Positions 26,762-35,807 are shown, counted from the stretch's first letter. The stretch is DNA of 64,000 bases from JANNMJ01 sp031426455 (GCA_031426455.1 JANPLI010000154.1:14970-78969), one strand, 5' to 3'. The notes: generated by a model from the letters alone, not told the origin. A program made the numbers and translations.

Positions 26762-28351
26762 ATGCCCGCCGCCGTACCGCCTTTCTCTGACGCCGCCGAT
26801 GCTGCCGCCGACCTCGACGCCCACGCGGTGCCTGCGCCCGTCGCCACGACGCCTACCGGGCAGCCGGCCGATGCGCCCGCCAGCGCCCCCAAACCCGACC
26901 GCGACCACGCCGATGCCCTGCCGCCGGGGGAAAAAGCGCCGACGGAAAAAACAGAAAAGCCGGAGAAGGTCGCGCCGACGGAAAAAGTAGAAAAACAGGA
27001 AAAACCCGCGCCGGTCGCCGAAGAACCGCCCCAACTCGACGCCATCGGGCAGGCGCTGCCCGCGCGGACGGAGCCGGATGCCGGTGACGATAAAACCAAA
27101 AAAGCGAAACACAAAGGCAAGGACAAGGACAAGAGCCACCTGCCGGCGCTCAGCCCATTGGCCGAAGCCGCCTGCGCCTACGTCGAGGCGCTGCTGAAGC
27201 AGAAATTGCCCCGGCAGATGGTTTTTCACGGCATCGACCACACCCGGTCCGTCGTGAAAGCCGCCCGCCGCCTGGCCGTAGATGCGGGGCTTTCCGCCGA
27301 AGAGACCGAAACCCTGGTGCTGGCGGCCTTCTTCCACGATACCGGCTACACCGAAAAATATGACGGCCACGAAGCCATCAGCGCCGAGCTGGCCACCCGC
27401 TTCCTGACGAAGCAGGGTTTCCCGCCCGAGCGCCTCGACCAGGTTCAGCAGTTGATTATGGCCACGGCCATCGACGCGCCCAGCTTCGGCCCCCTGGCCG
27501 ACCTGCTGGTGGACGCCGACCGCTCCGGAATGGCCCGCGACGACTTCGCGGCCCGCGGCGAGCTGCTGCGGCTGGAGTGGGAAATCTACTTTCCGGACCG
27601 CTCGATCAACAACTCGGAGTGGGCGCAAAGCCAGCTTGAGTACCTTCAAAACACCGACTTTCGCACCGAGGCTGGGCGCACCCGTTTTGGGCCGGGCCGC
27701 ACGGCCACGCTGGAGACGCAGGAAAAAGCACTCGGAAAGCGGCGCAAGAAGGAGAAGAAGTCGGAGAAAGAATCGCGCGAGACGCTGGCCCAGCCCAAGC
27801 GCGGCATCGAGACGATGTTTCACAACATCTACAGTACTCATACGAGCCTGAGCCAGATGGCCGACCAGAAGGCCAATATGATGATTCAGCTCAACACGCT
27901 GCTGCTGTCGGCGCTGATCACGTATATGGCGGCGCGGACCACTACCAGTGGTATCTCGCTGCTGGCCAACCCCATCGTGCTGCTGCCCGGCTCGCTGCTG
28001 CTGATCACGGCATTGGGTTCGGTGGTGACGGCGATTCTGTCGGCGCAGCCCGAAATCACCTCGTTCCGCTTCAACGACCGCGTAAAACCTACCGCCAACC
28101 GGCGCATCAACCTGCTCTTTTTCGGCAACTTCACCAAGCTGCCGCTCGAAGACTTTCAGGAAGGAATGCGCGACCTGATGCGCCAAAAAGACGCCCTGTA
28201 CATCAATATGATCACCGACATTTACTACCTCGGCGATGTATTGAGCAAAAAATACCGCCTGCTGAAGGTGTCGTACACCGTTTTTATGGTGGGCCTGATT
28301 ATGACCGTCTTTTCGTTCGTGATTGCCGTGCTGTATAAGGGGCATTTGTAG
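26762..28351 (+). CDS. HD-domain phosphohydrolase fused to a PycTM (Pycsar effector-type) membrane domain
   Basis: 529 residues. Residues 1-125 are low complexity: Ala/Pro-rich, then a Lys/Glu-rich stretch with repeated EKPEK-like segments. Residues about 135-330 are an HD domain with all metal ligands: H in GIDHTRS (about 160), FHDTGY (about 190) and D in LVDADRSG (about 252). A basic linker (KRRKKEKKSEK) leads to a domain matching DUF5706/PycTM from about 350: HNIYSTHTSLSQMADQKAN, then membrane helices at about 375-395, 405-425 and 505-525. PycTM domains are membrane effectors of Pycsar anti-phage systems activated by cyclic pyrimidine nucleotides. No cyclase gene is nearby, so the trigger and the HD substrate are unknown. 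Confidence 0.85.
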   Translation: MPAAVPPFSDAADAAADLDAHAVPAPVATTPTGQPADAPASAPKPDRDHADALPPGEKAPTEKTEKPEKVAPTEKVEKQEKPAPVAEEPPQLDAIGQALPARTEPDAGDDKTKKAKHKGKDKDKSHLPALSPLAEAACAYVEALLKQKLPRQMVFHGIDHTRSVVKAARRLAVDAGLSAEETETLVLAAFFHDTGYTEKYDGHEAISAELATRFLTKQGFPPERLDQVQQLIMATAIDAPSFGPLADLLVDADRSGMARDDFAARGELLRLEWEIYFPDRSINNSEWAQSQLEYLQNTDFRTEAGRTRFGPGRTATLETQEKALGKRRKKEKKSEKESRETLAQPKRGIETMFHNIYSTHTSLSQMADQKANMMIQLNTLLLSALITYMAARTTTSGISLLANPIVLLPGSLLLITALGSVVTAILSAQPEITSFRFNDRVKPTANRRINLLFFGNFTKLPLEDFQEGMRDLMRQKDALYINMITDIYYLGDVLSKKYRLLKVSYTVFMVGLIMTVFSFVIAVLYKGHL

Positions 28352-28411
28352 GGCGGGGGCGGCGAACCGGAACCAGACCCCATTGAAGTGGGCCGACATC
28401 AGCGATAGCCG

Positions 28412-28419
28412 TATTTTTG
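28412..28419 (+). promoter_or_regulatory. Candidate -7 element for tRNA-Arg
   Basis: TATTTTTG fully matches TAnnTTTG and lies 47 nt before the tRNA. The nearest TTG upstream (28383) is about 26 nt away, longer than usual, so only the -7 box is supported. Confidence 0.4.
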
Positions 28420-28466
28420 CAGCCGTTATGGGCCTGAGATGACTCAGAAACGGCAAAAAACCGAAA

Positions 28467-28538
28467 GGCTGCGTAGTTTAATGGATAAAACTAGCGTTTC
28501 CTAAACGCTCGATACGAGTTCGATTCCCGTCGCGGCTA
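28467..28538 (+). tRNA. tRNA-Arg (CCT)
   Basis: Cloverleaf by eye: acceptor GGCTGCG pairs with CGCGGCT; the anticodon stem AGCGT/ACGCT encloses TTCCTAA, giving anticodon CCT. The T loop is TTCGATT and the discriminator base is A. The D loop is short. CCA is not encoded. Confidence 0.95.
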
Positions 28539-28543
28539 CAACA

Positions 28544-28576
28544 CCCCCGTTTTCACCCCTGAAAGCGGGGGTTTTT
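28544..28576 (+). terminator. Intrinsic terminator after tRNA-Arg
   Basis: CCCCCGTTTTCA (28544-28555) pairs with TGAAAGCGGGGG (28560-28571) around a CCCC loop, followed by five T. It ends 11 nt before the ATG of the sugar transferase, which must therefore have its own start or rely on read-through. Confidence 0.85.
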
Positions 28577-28587
28577 GTTGGCATTTT

Positions 28588-29208
28588 ATGACTGCCGTGT
28601 ACCCCCTCAAACGCCCCCTCGACCTGCTGCTGAGTGTCTTACTGCTACCCGTGGCGCTGCCGCTGGGGGCACTGGCGGCGCTGGCGCTCTGGGTCGGGCA
28701 AGGGTTCGGGCAGGTGGTGTTCAGCCAATGGCGCCCAGGGCAGAACGGGCAGCTATTCCGGTTCTACAAGCTGCGCACGATGCGCACCGCCACCGACCCC
28801 GCCACGGGCCAGCCCCTGCCCGACGGCGCCCGCCTGACGCGCGTGGGCCGGCTAGTGCGGGCCACCTCGCTAGATGAGTTGCCGCAGCTCTGGCACGTGC
28901 TGCGGGGGCAGATGAGCCTGGTGGGGCCGCGCCCGCTGCTGCCGGAGTATCTGCCGCTGTACTCGGCCCGGCAGGCGCGGCGCCACCGGGTGCGGCCCGG
29001 CATCACGGGCTGGGCGCAGGTGCAGGGCCGCAATGCCCTGCCGTGGCCGGAACGTCTGGAGCTTGACGCCTGGTACGCCGACCACGCCTCACTGGCCCTC
29101 GACCTGCGCATTCTGCTCCTGACTGCCGCCCGCCTACTGCGCCCGCGCGGCATCAGCGCCCCCGGTGAAGCCACCGTGGCGCCGTTTCGGGGGGAGCGCG
29201 AGGGTTAG
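28588..29208 (+). CDS. Undecaprenyl-phosphate sugar phosphotransferase, PglC-like
   Basis: 206 residues, the size of the small monotopic phosphoglycosyl transferases. An N-terminal hydrophobic helix (about residues 10-38) serves as re-entrant membrane anchor. Conserved motifs follow: QNGQLFRFYKLRTMR, LDELPQLWHVLRGQMSLVGP (catalytic Asp-Glu) with PRPLLPEYL after it, and RPGITGWAQVQGRN. The enzyme moves a sugar-1-phosphate from a UDP-sugar to undecaprenyl phosphate, the first membrane step of glycan or exopolysaccharide assembly. It is followed after 59 bp by a PglD-like acetyltransferase. In the Campylobacter pathway PglD makes the UDP-sugar that PglC uses, so the pair probably acts in sequence. 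The aminotransferase (PglE) is not in the window. Confidence 0.93.
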   Translation: MTAVYPLKRPLDLLLSVLLLPVALPLGALAALALWVGQGFGQVVFSQWRPGQNGQLFRFYKLRTMRTATDPATGQPLPDGARLTRVGRLVRATSLDELPQLWHVLRGQMSLVGPRPLLPEYLPLYSARQARRHRVRPGITGWAQVQGRNALPWPERLELDAWYADHASLALDLRILLLTAARLLRPRGISAPGEATVAPFRGEREG

Positions 29209-29267
29209 GCCGGCGGGGAGCACGTCCGCCTACAGCGAATCACGCCGACACCGCCCATCTTTGCCCA

Positions 29268-29921
29268 ATGCCCACCCCTCTTGTCATTGTCGGCCACGGC
29301 GGCTTTGGCCGGGAAGTGCTGACACTCGTCCGCCAACTCGGCCCCGATGCTTTTGCGCCGCGCGGCTTCCACGACGATGCCGCCCCCGCTACGCCCCCCG
29401 TACTGGGCTTACCCTGGCTCGGCGCCCTGACCACGCTGGCAGCCGAAACCCGGCCTACGGCGGTGGCGCTGGGCATCGGCTACCCGGCGCCGCGCCGCAC
29501 CATCTGGCAGCAGTTGCGGGCTAACCCGGCCCTCACCTTCCCGATACTGCGGCACCCTACGGTGGCGTGGGCCGCTTTTCAGGAAAATGAAATCGGCGAA
29601 GGCAGCATTCTGTGCGAGCAGAGTATCCTGACGACCGGCATCCGCCTGGGCCGGTTCGTGCTGCTGAACCTGGGCGTCACCGTCGGCCACGATTGCCAGG
29701 TGGCGGACTTCTGCTCGTTGATGCCGCGCGCCAACCTGGGCGGCGGCGTCGTGCTGGAACACGGGGTGTTCGTGGGCACGGGCGCCACGGTGCTGCCGCG
29801 CGTCCGGGTGGGTACGGGGGCCGTGATCGGCGCTGGGGCCGTCGTGACGCACGATGTGCCGGTGGGGGCTACGATGGCCGGCGTACCGGCGCGGGTAGTC
29901 AGCGGGCGCAAAGGGGCTTGA
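29268..29921 (+). CDS. NeuD/PglD-family sugar O- or N-acyltransferase
   Basis: 217 residues. The N-terminal Rossmann-like part (LVIVGHGGFGREVL) binds the nucleotide sugar. From about residue 85 a left-handed beta-helix of hexapeptide repeats follows (IGEGSILCEQSIL, LGRFVLLNLGVTVGHDC, GVFVGTGATVLPRVRVGTGAVIGAGAVV). The H of VGHDC matches the position of the catalytic histidine in PglD. The usual reaction is transfer of an acetyl group from acetyl-CoA to an amino group on a UDP-sugar. CATCTTTG just before the ATG resembles a -7 box. The protein ends with the typical AGVPARVV. Confidence 0.9.
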   Translation: MPTPLVIVGHGGFGREVLTLVRQLGPDAFAPRGFHDDAAPATPPVLGLPWLGALTTLAAETRPTAVALGIGYPAPRRTIWQQLRANPALTFPILRHPTVAWAAFQENEIGEGSILCEQSILTTGIRLGRFVLLNLGVTVGHDCQVADFCSLMPRANLGGGVVLEHGVFVGTGATVLPRVRVGTGAVIGAGAVVTHDVPVGATMAGVPARVVSGRKGA

Positions 29922-30320
29922 AACAGATCAGCAGTGGTTAGACCGTTAGCTGTCAGGCAAAATCGCCTGAGCAGCCAGCTACCAGTTATAAGCTTCGAGC
30001 GGTAAGCCAATCTACTGATAAGCAAGCGAAAGCCGAAGGGTGAATGCTGCCTGATTGCTTGCCGACCGCCTGAAAATCAGGTCTTACCGCTGATTTGCTG
30101 CCTGGGGGCCATCCGGTGCGCCGATGCGCATCCGCCGGGCGGCGTAACCCAGGGCCAGCATCGCGCCTCGGAGGCGACCGCAACACTCCCGCAAAGCAGG
30201 ATCGGGCTTCGCCGGTCGGCCCATATCCGGTCGGCGAGCATTCCGTAAGCCCTGCAACGTTCTTATTGGCCTACATTGGCCCCGCCCGCAAATGTGCTTT
30301 TTTTTGCTTACCTAAACTTG
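29922..30320. repeat. Intergenic region holding a copy of a dispersed repeat (29985-30056)
   Basis: A hairpin TCAGGC/GCCTGA lies at 29953-29970. The segment 29985-30056 (AGCTTCGAGCGGTAAGCC, then CAATCT and GCGAAAGCCGAAGG) is similar to 44544-44616 in the same orientation and to 36313-36366 in reverse orientation. The rest, 30057-30320, has no gene that I can support. Confidence 0.6.
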
Positions 30321-30328
30321 TACCTTTG
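30321..30328 (+). promoter_or_regulatory. Candidate -7 element for the M16 peptidase gene
   Basis: TACCTTTG fully matches TAnnTTTG, 22 nt before the ATG at 30351. No TTG is found at 19-21 nt; one lies at 14 nt. Confidence 0.4.
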
Positions 30329-30350
30329 ACGCCCGATTTGGTGGCCCCTT

Positions 30351-33332
30351 ATGACAAACCCCCGCGCGCTGGCCGTTCTGGCTACGGCGCTGATCCTGAT
30401 GCAGTGCCGCGCGCCCCAGCCGGCCGCCTCCCCCAGCCCCGTGCCACCGCCCGCCGCGGTTGCCCCGGCGACGCCCCCCGCGCCAAAAGAATATAAATAC
30501 GCCGAAGTGCCCGGCGACCCGCTTCGTACCCGCATCTACACGCTGGCCAACGGCCTAACCGTGTACCTGTCGGACTATAAAAATACGCCCCGGATTCAGA
30601 CGTATATCGCGGTGCGGGCGGGCTCGAAAAACGACCCTCATACCGCTACCGGCCTGGCTCACTATCTGGAACATATCCTGTTCAAGGGGACCAGCAAAAT
30701 GGGGTCGAAGGACTGGGCGCGCGAAAAACCGGAACTGGACAAAATCGAGGCGCTCTACAACCTGTACCGCACGAAGACCGACGGAGCCGAACGCAAGCGG
30801 CTGTATCATCAGATCGACTCCATCTCCGGCGTAGCGGCCACGTTCGCCATCGCCAACGAGTATGACAAGCTGATGGGCATCATCGGCGCAAAGGGCACGA
30901 ACGCCCACACGTCGGTGGAAGAGACGGTCTATCAGGAAGATATCCCCGCCAACGAAGTGCAGCGCTGGGCCGAAGCACAGGGCGAACGGTTCCGGGAGCT
31001 GACGCCGCGCCTGTTTCACACCGAGCTGGAAGCGGTGTACGAGGAGAAAAACCGGGGCCTGGATTCCGACGGCAACAAGGAGTTCGAGGCCCTGATGGCG
31101 GGCTTGTTTCCGACGCACGAGTACGGCACCCAGACCACTATCGGCACGATTGAACACCTCAAGAACCCGTCGATCACCGAGATCCGGAAGTACTTCGAGG
31201 CGTACTACCGGCCCAACAACGTCGCCATCACGATGAGCGGCGACCTGGACCCGGACCGCACCATCCGGATCATCGACGAACAGTTCGGCGCCTGGCAGCC
31301 CAACCCGGCGTTGCCCGCCTACACGCCGCCCGCGGAAGCGCCGCTGACGGCGCCCATCCGCCGGACGGTGCTGGGGCCGGAAGCCGAAAACCTGCTGCTG
31401 GGCTTCCGCCTGCCCGGCCAGCTTCACCCGGATGCGCCCGCCCTGCGGATGCTCGACCGCCTGCTGATCAATGGCCGCGCCGGGCTGATCGACCTGGACC
31501 TGAACCAGCAGCAGAAAGTGCTGGATGGCTTCGCGGGCACGTTCGCGGCCAACGATTACTCCGTCGAATACCTCGGCGCGGGCCTGCGCACCGGCCAGAC
31601 GATGGAACAGGCGGAGGCCCTGCTGTTGGGCGAAATCGAGAAAATCAAGCGGGGCGACTTCCCCGACTGGCTAATGCAGGCCGTAGTGACGAACGAAAAG
31701 CTCGCCCAGCAGCGCGCCAACCAAAGTAACGCGGCCCGCGCTTCGGCGATGTACGACGCCTTTATCGCGCGCCAACCCTGGGCCGACCACGTGCGCGAAG
31801 ACGAGCGTTTCGCCCAGGTGACGAAACAGCAGGTCGTGGAAGTGGCAAAAAAATACTTCGGCCCCGGCTACGTGGCCGTGTACAAGCGAACCGGTACCGA
31901 CCCCAACGCGCAGAAGGTCGATAAGCCCGCCATCACGCCCGTACCGGTGAACCGAGGCACGAATTCAGCCTACGCCGAGGCGGTGATGAGCAAACCAGCC
32001 CCGGATTTGCAGCCCGTTTTCCTGAACTACGAGCAGGATATCACGCGGGGCAAACTGGCCTCCGGCGTGCCCGTGCTGATGACGCGCAATGCCGAAAACC
32101 AGCTCTTCAACCTGAGCTACCTGATCGAGACGGGCACCGGCAACGACCCGCGCCTGGAGCTGGCCGCGCAGTACCTGGAATTTCTGGGCGACGACCGCTA
32201 CACGGCCGCCCAGTTGCAGCAGGAGTTTTACAAGATCGGCTGCTCGTTCAGCGTCAGCGCCGCCGACGACCAGACCACCCTCCGCCTGAGCGGCCCCGAC
32301 GAGTCGTTCGCGGCCGGCGTGGCCCTATTCGACCACTTTCTGCACCACCCGCGCCCGGATGCCGGGGCCCTTAAAAAGCTGGTCGCCACGGAATTGAAGA
32401 ACCGCGCCGATGCCAAGCTCGACAAAGGCACCATTCTGCAAGGGGCGCTGGTGAACTACGCCAAATACGGCCCGCGCAACCCGTTCACCAATATCGTCAA
32501 GGAAAAGGAGCTGAAGGCCCTGACGCCGCAACAGGTGCTGGCCCAATTACAACGGGTGCTGAGCTACGAACACCGCGTATTCTATTACGGCCCGCGCGAG
32601 TTGAGTGCCTTGGCGGCCACGCTCGACCAACTCCGGCCGGCTACCGCGGCCAAGCTGGTGCCGCCGCCGCCCGTGAAGGAGTTCGTGGAACGCCCGCTCG
32701 ACAAACCCGAAGTGCTCTGGGCCAACTACGAGATGGTGCAGGCCGAACTGGTTTTTCTGACCCGCACCGGGCCCTACGACGCCAAACTGGTGCCCACGGT
32801 ACGGCTTTATAACGAATATTTCGGCGGCGGAATGGGGTCCATCGTATTCCAGGAGCTGCGCGAGTCCAAAGCCCTGGCTTACAGCACATATTCTGCCTAC
32901 GGCACGGCGGCTAAGCTGGGGCAGAGCGGTTACTTGCTGAGTTATATCGGCGCTCAGTCCGACAAACTGCCCGAGGCAATGACCGGAATGGAAACCCTGC
33001 TCAACGAGATGCCGCTGGCCGAAGCCAACTTCGCCAATGCCCGTACCGCTGTGCGCTCCAACATTGCCGCCGAGCGCGTAACCCGCGAAAACATCCTCTT
33101 CGCTTACGAGCGCGCCCGCCGGGTGGGTCTCGATTACGATATCCGGAAGGATATCTACGAACGCGCCGGGACGATGACCTTCGCCGACCTCAAAGACTTC
33201 CAACGCCAATACGTGGCCCGCAAACCGCAGGACGTGCTGGTGATCGGCGCCCGTAAACGACTGAATCTAAAAGAACTGGCCAAGTACGGCAACGTTCGGG
33301 AAGTATCCCTGACGGAGCTTTTTGGCTATTGA
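30351..33332 (+). CDS. M16-family zinc metallopeptidase, lipoprotein
   Basis: 993 residues in the duplicated form of the insulinase/pitrilysin family. A lipoprotein signal ends at LILMQC (C19), followed by a Pro/Ala linker, so the enzyme is probably membrane-anchored on the periplasmic side. The active site HYLEH is complete at residues 104-108, with the third ligand in ELEAVYEEKNR about 120 residues later. The second half (from about residue 560) repeats the fold without the zinc motif, as expected for the inactive half of the clamshell. Such proteins degrade peptides in the envelope. It is followed on the same strand by isocitrate dehydrogenase after 96 bp. Confidence 0.93.
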   Translation: MTNPRALAVLATALILMQCRAPQPAASPSPVPPPAAVAPATPPAPKEYKYAEVPGDPLRTRIYTLANGLTVYLSDYKNTPRIQTYIAVRAGSKNDPHTATGLAHYLEHILFKGTSKMGSKDWAREKPELDKIEALYNLYRTKTDGAERKRLYHQIDSISGVAATFAIANEYDKLMGIIGAKGTNAHTSVEETVYQEDIPANEVQRWAEAQGERFRELTPRLFHTELEAVYEEKNRGLDSDGNKEFEALMAGLFPTHEYGTQTTIGTIEHLKNPSITEIRKYFEAYYRPNNVAITMSGDLDPDRTIRIIDEQFGAWQPNPALPAYTPPAEAPLTAPIRRTVLGPEAENLLLGFRLPGQLHPDAPALRMLDRLLINGRAGLIDLDLNQQQKVLDGFAGTFAANDYSVEYLGAGLRTGQTMEQAEALLLGEIEKIKRGDFPDWLMQAVVTNEKLAQQRANQSNAARASAMYDAFIARQPWADHVREDERFAQVTKQQVVEVAKKYFGPGYVAVYKRTGTDPNAQKVDKPAITPVPVNRGTNSAYAEAVMSKPAPDLQPVFLNYEQDITRGKLASGVPVLMTRNAENQLFNLSYLIETGTGNDPRLELAAQYLEFLGDDRYTAAQLQQEFYKIGCSFSVSAADDQTTLRLSGPDESFAAGVALFDHFLHHPRPDAGALKKLVATELKNRADAKLDKGTILQGALVNYAKYGPRNPFTNIVKEKELKALTPQQVLAQLQRVLSYEHRVFYYGPRELSALAATLDQLRPATAAKLVPPPPVKEFVERPLDKPEVLWANYEMVQAELVFLTRTGPYDAKLVPTVRLYNEYFGGGMGSIVFQELRESKALAYSTYSAYGTAAKLGQSGYLLSYIGAQSDKLPEAMTGMETLLNEMPLAEANFANARTAVRSNIAAERVTRENILFAYERARRVGLDYDIRKDIYERAGTMTFADLKDFQRQYVARKPQDVLVIGARKRLNLKELAKYGNVREVSLTELFGY

Positions 33333-33428
33333 CCGCCCCCACGGGCCCTTCACGGGCTACTGGCCCCCGCCGGTTTCCGGCGCCTTTTTCCTCCTTCTAA
33401 CCCAATCGTTCGAACTCGAATTACTGTA

Positions 33429-34694
33429 ATGGCCGAACAAAAAATCACCATCTCCAAAGGCAAGCTGACGGTGCCGAAGCAGCCCGTCATCCCGTTCATT
33501 GAAGGCGACGGCACCGGGCCGGACATTTGGGCCGCCTCGCAGCGCGTTTTTGATGCCGCCGTGGAGCGCGCCTACGGCGGCGACCGCAAGATTCAGTGGA
33601 AGGAAGTGCTGGCCGGCGAGAAAGCCAACCGCCAGACCGGCAACTGGCTGCCCGCCGAAACGCTGCAAGCCTTCCGCGACTACCTCGTCGGCATCAAGGG
33701 CCCCCTCACGACGCCCGTTGGTGGCGGCATTCGCTCGCTCAACGTGGCGTTGCGCCAGGAGCTGGACCTCTATGCCTGCGTCCGGCCCGTGCGCTGGTTC
33801 GAGGGCGTTCCCAGCCCCGTGAAGCGCCCGGAGCTGACGGATATGGTCATCTTCCGCGAGAACACGGAGGACATCTACGCCGGCATCGAGTATATGTCCG
33901 GCACGGCCCAGGCTCAGAAAATGCTGGAATTTTTGCAGGACGAGATGGGCGTCAAGAAGATCCGGTTTCCGGAAACCTCGTCGTTCGGCATCAAGCCCGT
34001 CAGCAAGGAAGGCACGGAGCGCCTGGTGCGCGCGGCGCTGAAGTACGCCCTGGAACACAAGAAGCCCTCGGTGACGATTGTCCACAAGGGTAATATTATG
34101 AAGTTCACGGAAGGCGCCTTCAAAACCTGGGGTTACGAGGTGGCCGAGAAGGAGTTCGGCTCGAAAGTCTTCACCTGGAATCAGTACGATAAGATCAAGG
34201 CGAATATGGGTGAATCGGCGGCGGACGCTACGCTGAAAGCGCATATGGCGGCCGGTAAGCTGATCGTCAAGGATTCCATCGCCGATGCTTTCCTGCAACA
34301 GATTCTGCTGCGCCCGTCCGACTATTCGGTGGTGGCAACGCTCAACCTGAACGGCGACTATATCTCCGACTCGCTGGCGGCCATCGTCGGCGGCATCGGC
34401 ATCGCGCCCGGCGCCAATATCAATTACCTGACGGGCCACGCCATCTTCGAGGCCACGCACGGCACGGCACCCAAGTACGCCGGCCAGGATAAGGTAAATC
34501 CCGGCTCGGTGATTTTGTCCGGCGCGATGATGCTGGAGTATATGGGCTGGACAGAAGCCAGCGCCCTGATCTACAAAGGGCTGGAAGCCGCCATTCTGAA
34601 CAAGCGCGTTACCTACGACTTCGAGCGCCAGATGGAAGGCGCCACGCTGCTCAAAACGAGCGAGTTCGGTACGGAGATCATCAAGAATATGTAG
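33429..34694 (+). CDS. icd: NADP-type isocitrate dehydrogenase
   Basis: 421 residues, full length for the bacterial dimeric enzyme. It oxidises isocitrate to 2-oxoglutarate and CO2 in the TCA cycle. Visible motifs: PVIPFIEGDGTGPDIW near the N-terminus, LTTPVGGGIRSLNVALRQ with the substrate-binding serine and arginines, FRENTEDIYAGIEY, IVHKGNIMKFTEGAF with the catalytic lysine-containing stretch, and NLNGDYISDSLAA with metal-binding aspartates, then ATHGTAPKYAGQ for cofactor binding. A strong hairpin follows the stop. Confidence 0.96.
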   Translation: MAEQKITISKGKLTVPKQPVIPFIEGDGTGPDIWAASQRVFDAAVERAYGGDRKIQWKEVLAGEKANRQTGNWLPAETLQAFRDYLVGIKGPLTTPVGGGIRSLNVALRQELDLYACVRPVRWFEGVPSPVKRPELTDMVIFRENTEDIYAGIEYMSGTAQAQKMLEFLQDEMGVKKIRFPETSSFGIKPVSKEGTERLVRAALKYALEHKKPSVTIVHKGNIMKFTEGAFKTWGYEVAEKEFGSKVFTWNQYDKIKANMGESAADATLKAHMAAGKLIVKDSIADAFLQQILLRPSDYSVVATLNLNGDYISDSLAAIVGGIGIAPGANINYLTGHAIFEATHGTAPKYAGQDKVNPGSVILSGAMMLEYMGWTEASALIYKGLEAAILNKRVTYDFERQMEGATLLKTSEFGTEIIKNM

Positions 34695-34726
34695 GACGCG
34701 CCAGCACGCAGCCTGCTTTTAACGGA

Positions 34727-34762
34727 AACGCCCCGACTGGACTTTGGTCCGGCCGGGGCGTT
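34727..34762. terminator. Bidirectional hairpin between convergent genes
   Basis: AACGCCCCG (34727-34735) pairs with CGGGGCGTT (34754-34762), with a second short stem inside. It separates icd from the convergent lower-GC operon. T-runs are weak. Confidence 0.65.
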
Positions 34763-34776
34763 CCGATTAATCCGTC

Positions 34777-35427
34777 TTAGCGTCGCGACAAAGGCGTAAA
34801 TACGTAATAAACGCTGTAGGAATCGTACTTCGTGGCGGGCGTTTTATGTTTGTCGAAGAGCGTCCACCCATCCGTCATTGCCCGAAAACCGAAACGGTGA
34901 ACCGTACCACTGGCGCTGGTGGTGGCCCAACCAAAAGCGGCGATGAACGTCCCAAAACCGTAATCGAACTGGTAGTCCGACCGCTGAATATTTCCCGCAG
35001 AGTCTTGCGCAATTTGGTATCGGTTCGCAAGCGCCCCAACAGCCACGCCAATCAAAGGCTCGAGGCGCGACGTGCCGGAGGGATTCATCGGAACAGACCT
35101 TGAAAGAAGTAGCGGTACCTGCGCATAGGTATCAGCCCGATAAAAGCCGGTTCGCTGATGATCAATCTTATGCTCGCGATACGCGAGTTCAATCGCGGTA
35201 CTGAGCCGAAGCCCACGTGCATCGGGTTTCGTCAAAGCGTAGCGCACACTACCTAAAACACCCAACCGAAAAGGCTGGCCAAGGCCGAAAGCCGCGTCAT
35301 CCAGTTTCGGACGAGCTACCAGTAAATGCAATTGCATACCGGATTCCGGCGATAAAGGCTGACTTTCAAGTGCCGGCTGTGCATAAACTCCTTCAGAAAA
35401 AAGAAGGAAAAAAAATAAAAATCTCAT
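34777..35427 (-). CDS. Secreted, probably outer-membrane barrel protein; last gene of a lower-GC operon
   Basis: 216 residues with a signal peptide (MRFLFFFLLFSEGVYAQ). The rest alternates short strands ending in aromatics (GVLGSVRYALTKPD, LSTAIELAYREHKID, FDYGFGTFIAAFGWATT, YSVYYVFTPLSRR), as in a small outer-membrane beta barrel. No family is recognised. Base composition is visibly lower in GC than flanking genes. It starts 8 nt after the stop of the 35436 gene on the same strand, so it is almost certainly co-transcribed with the two small genes upstream, which links an envelope protein to them. Confidence 0.75.
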   Translation of the reverse strand: MRFLFFFLLFSEGVYAQPALESQPLSPESGMQLHLLVARPKLDDAAFGLGQPFRLGVLGSVRYALTKPDARGLRLSTAIELAYREHKIDHQRTGFYRADTYAQVPLLLSRSVPMNPSGTSRLEPLIGVAVGALANRYQIAQDSAGNIQRSDYQFDYGFGTFIAAFGWATTSASGTVHRFGFRAMTDGWTLFDKHKTPATKYDSYSVYYVFTPLSRR

Positions 35428-35435
35428 ACAATATC

Positions 35436-35789
35436 TTACCCAAACATAAAACTAGCAGCCAGTCCGCAAAGAACCCCTATGAATGGATTTCCCGTGATGA
35501 GGCCTGCGAACCCTCCTAACGCATCTATCGTCTCAACATTTGGCCGGCCCAGTGGCCCAGAAGCATTGTGGATCCAACCATTCCATGGATTTCCGTTGTC
35601 CTCAAAAGCATTGCACCAGTAGTTGAGGCTGCCTTTGGCTATATTTAGAGTGAATTCGATTTCCTGCTTGGCCTCGTCCGCGAGGTCGGTTCTTGCCTGT
35701 AATAAAGCTAAGAGTTCTTGTAATAGAAATCGAGTAGAAGATGCCGCTTTTTCTTCGAGAGAAGGCCTGTTACTAAACAGCAACACCAT
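35436..35789 (-). CDS. Small unknown protein with a glycine-rich hydrophobic C-terminus
   Basis: 117 residues, no signal peptide. Residues 1-55 are helical and charged (RPSLEEKAASSTRFLLQELLALLQARTD). A middle part is rich in N, W and G (NYWCNAFEDNGNPWNGW). The last 28 residues are hydrophobic and glycine-rich (ALGGFAGLITGNPFIGVL, then CGLAASFMFG), with small-residue spacing like that of membrane-inserting peptides. No family is recognised. Its ATG lies 18 nt after the stop of the 35808 gene, and its stop is 8 nt before the next start, so the three genes form one operon. GC is well below that of the neighbours, suggesting acquisition. Confidence 0.65.
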   Translation of the reverse strand: MVLLFSNRPSLEEKAASSTRFLLQELLALLQARTDLADEAKQEIEFTLNIAKGSLNYWCNAFEDNGNPWNGWIHNASGPLGRPNVETIDALGGFAGLITGNPFIGVLCGLAASFMFG

Positions 35790-35807
35790 ATCAGACAGAA
35801 CCTCATA

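Noticed and set aside
28467..28538. tRNA-Arg as attachment site of an integrated element
   Set aside because: No integrase, no partial tRNA copy and no change in composition are seen on either side in this window.
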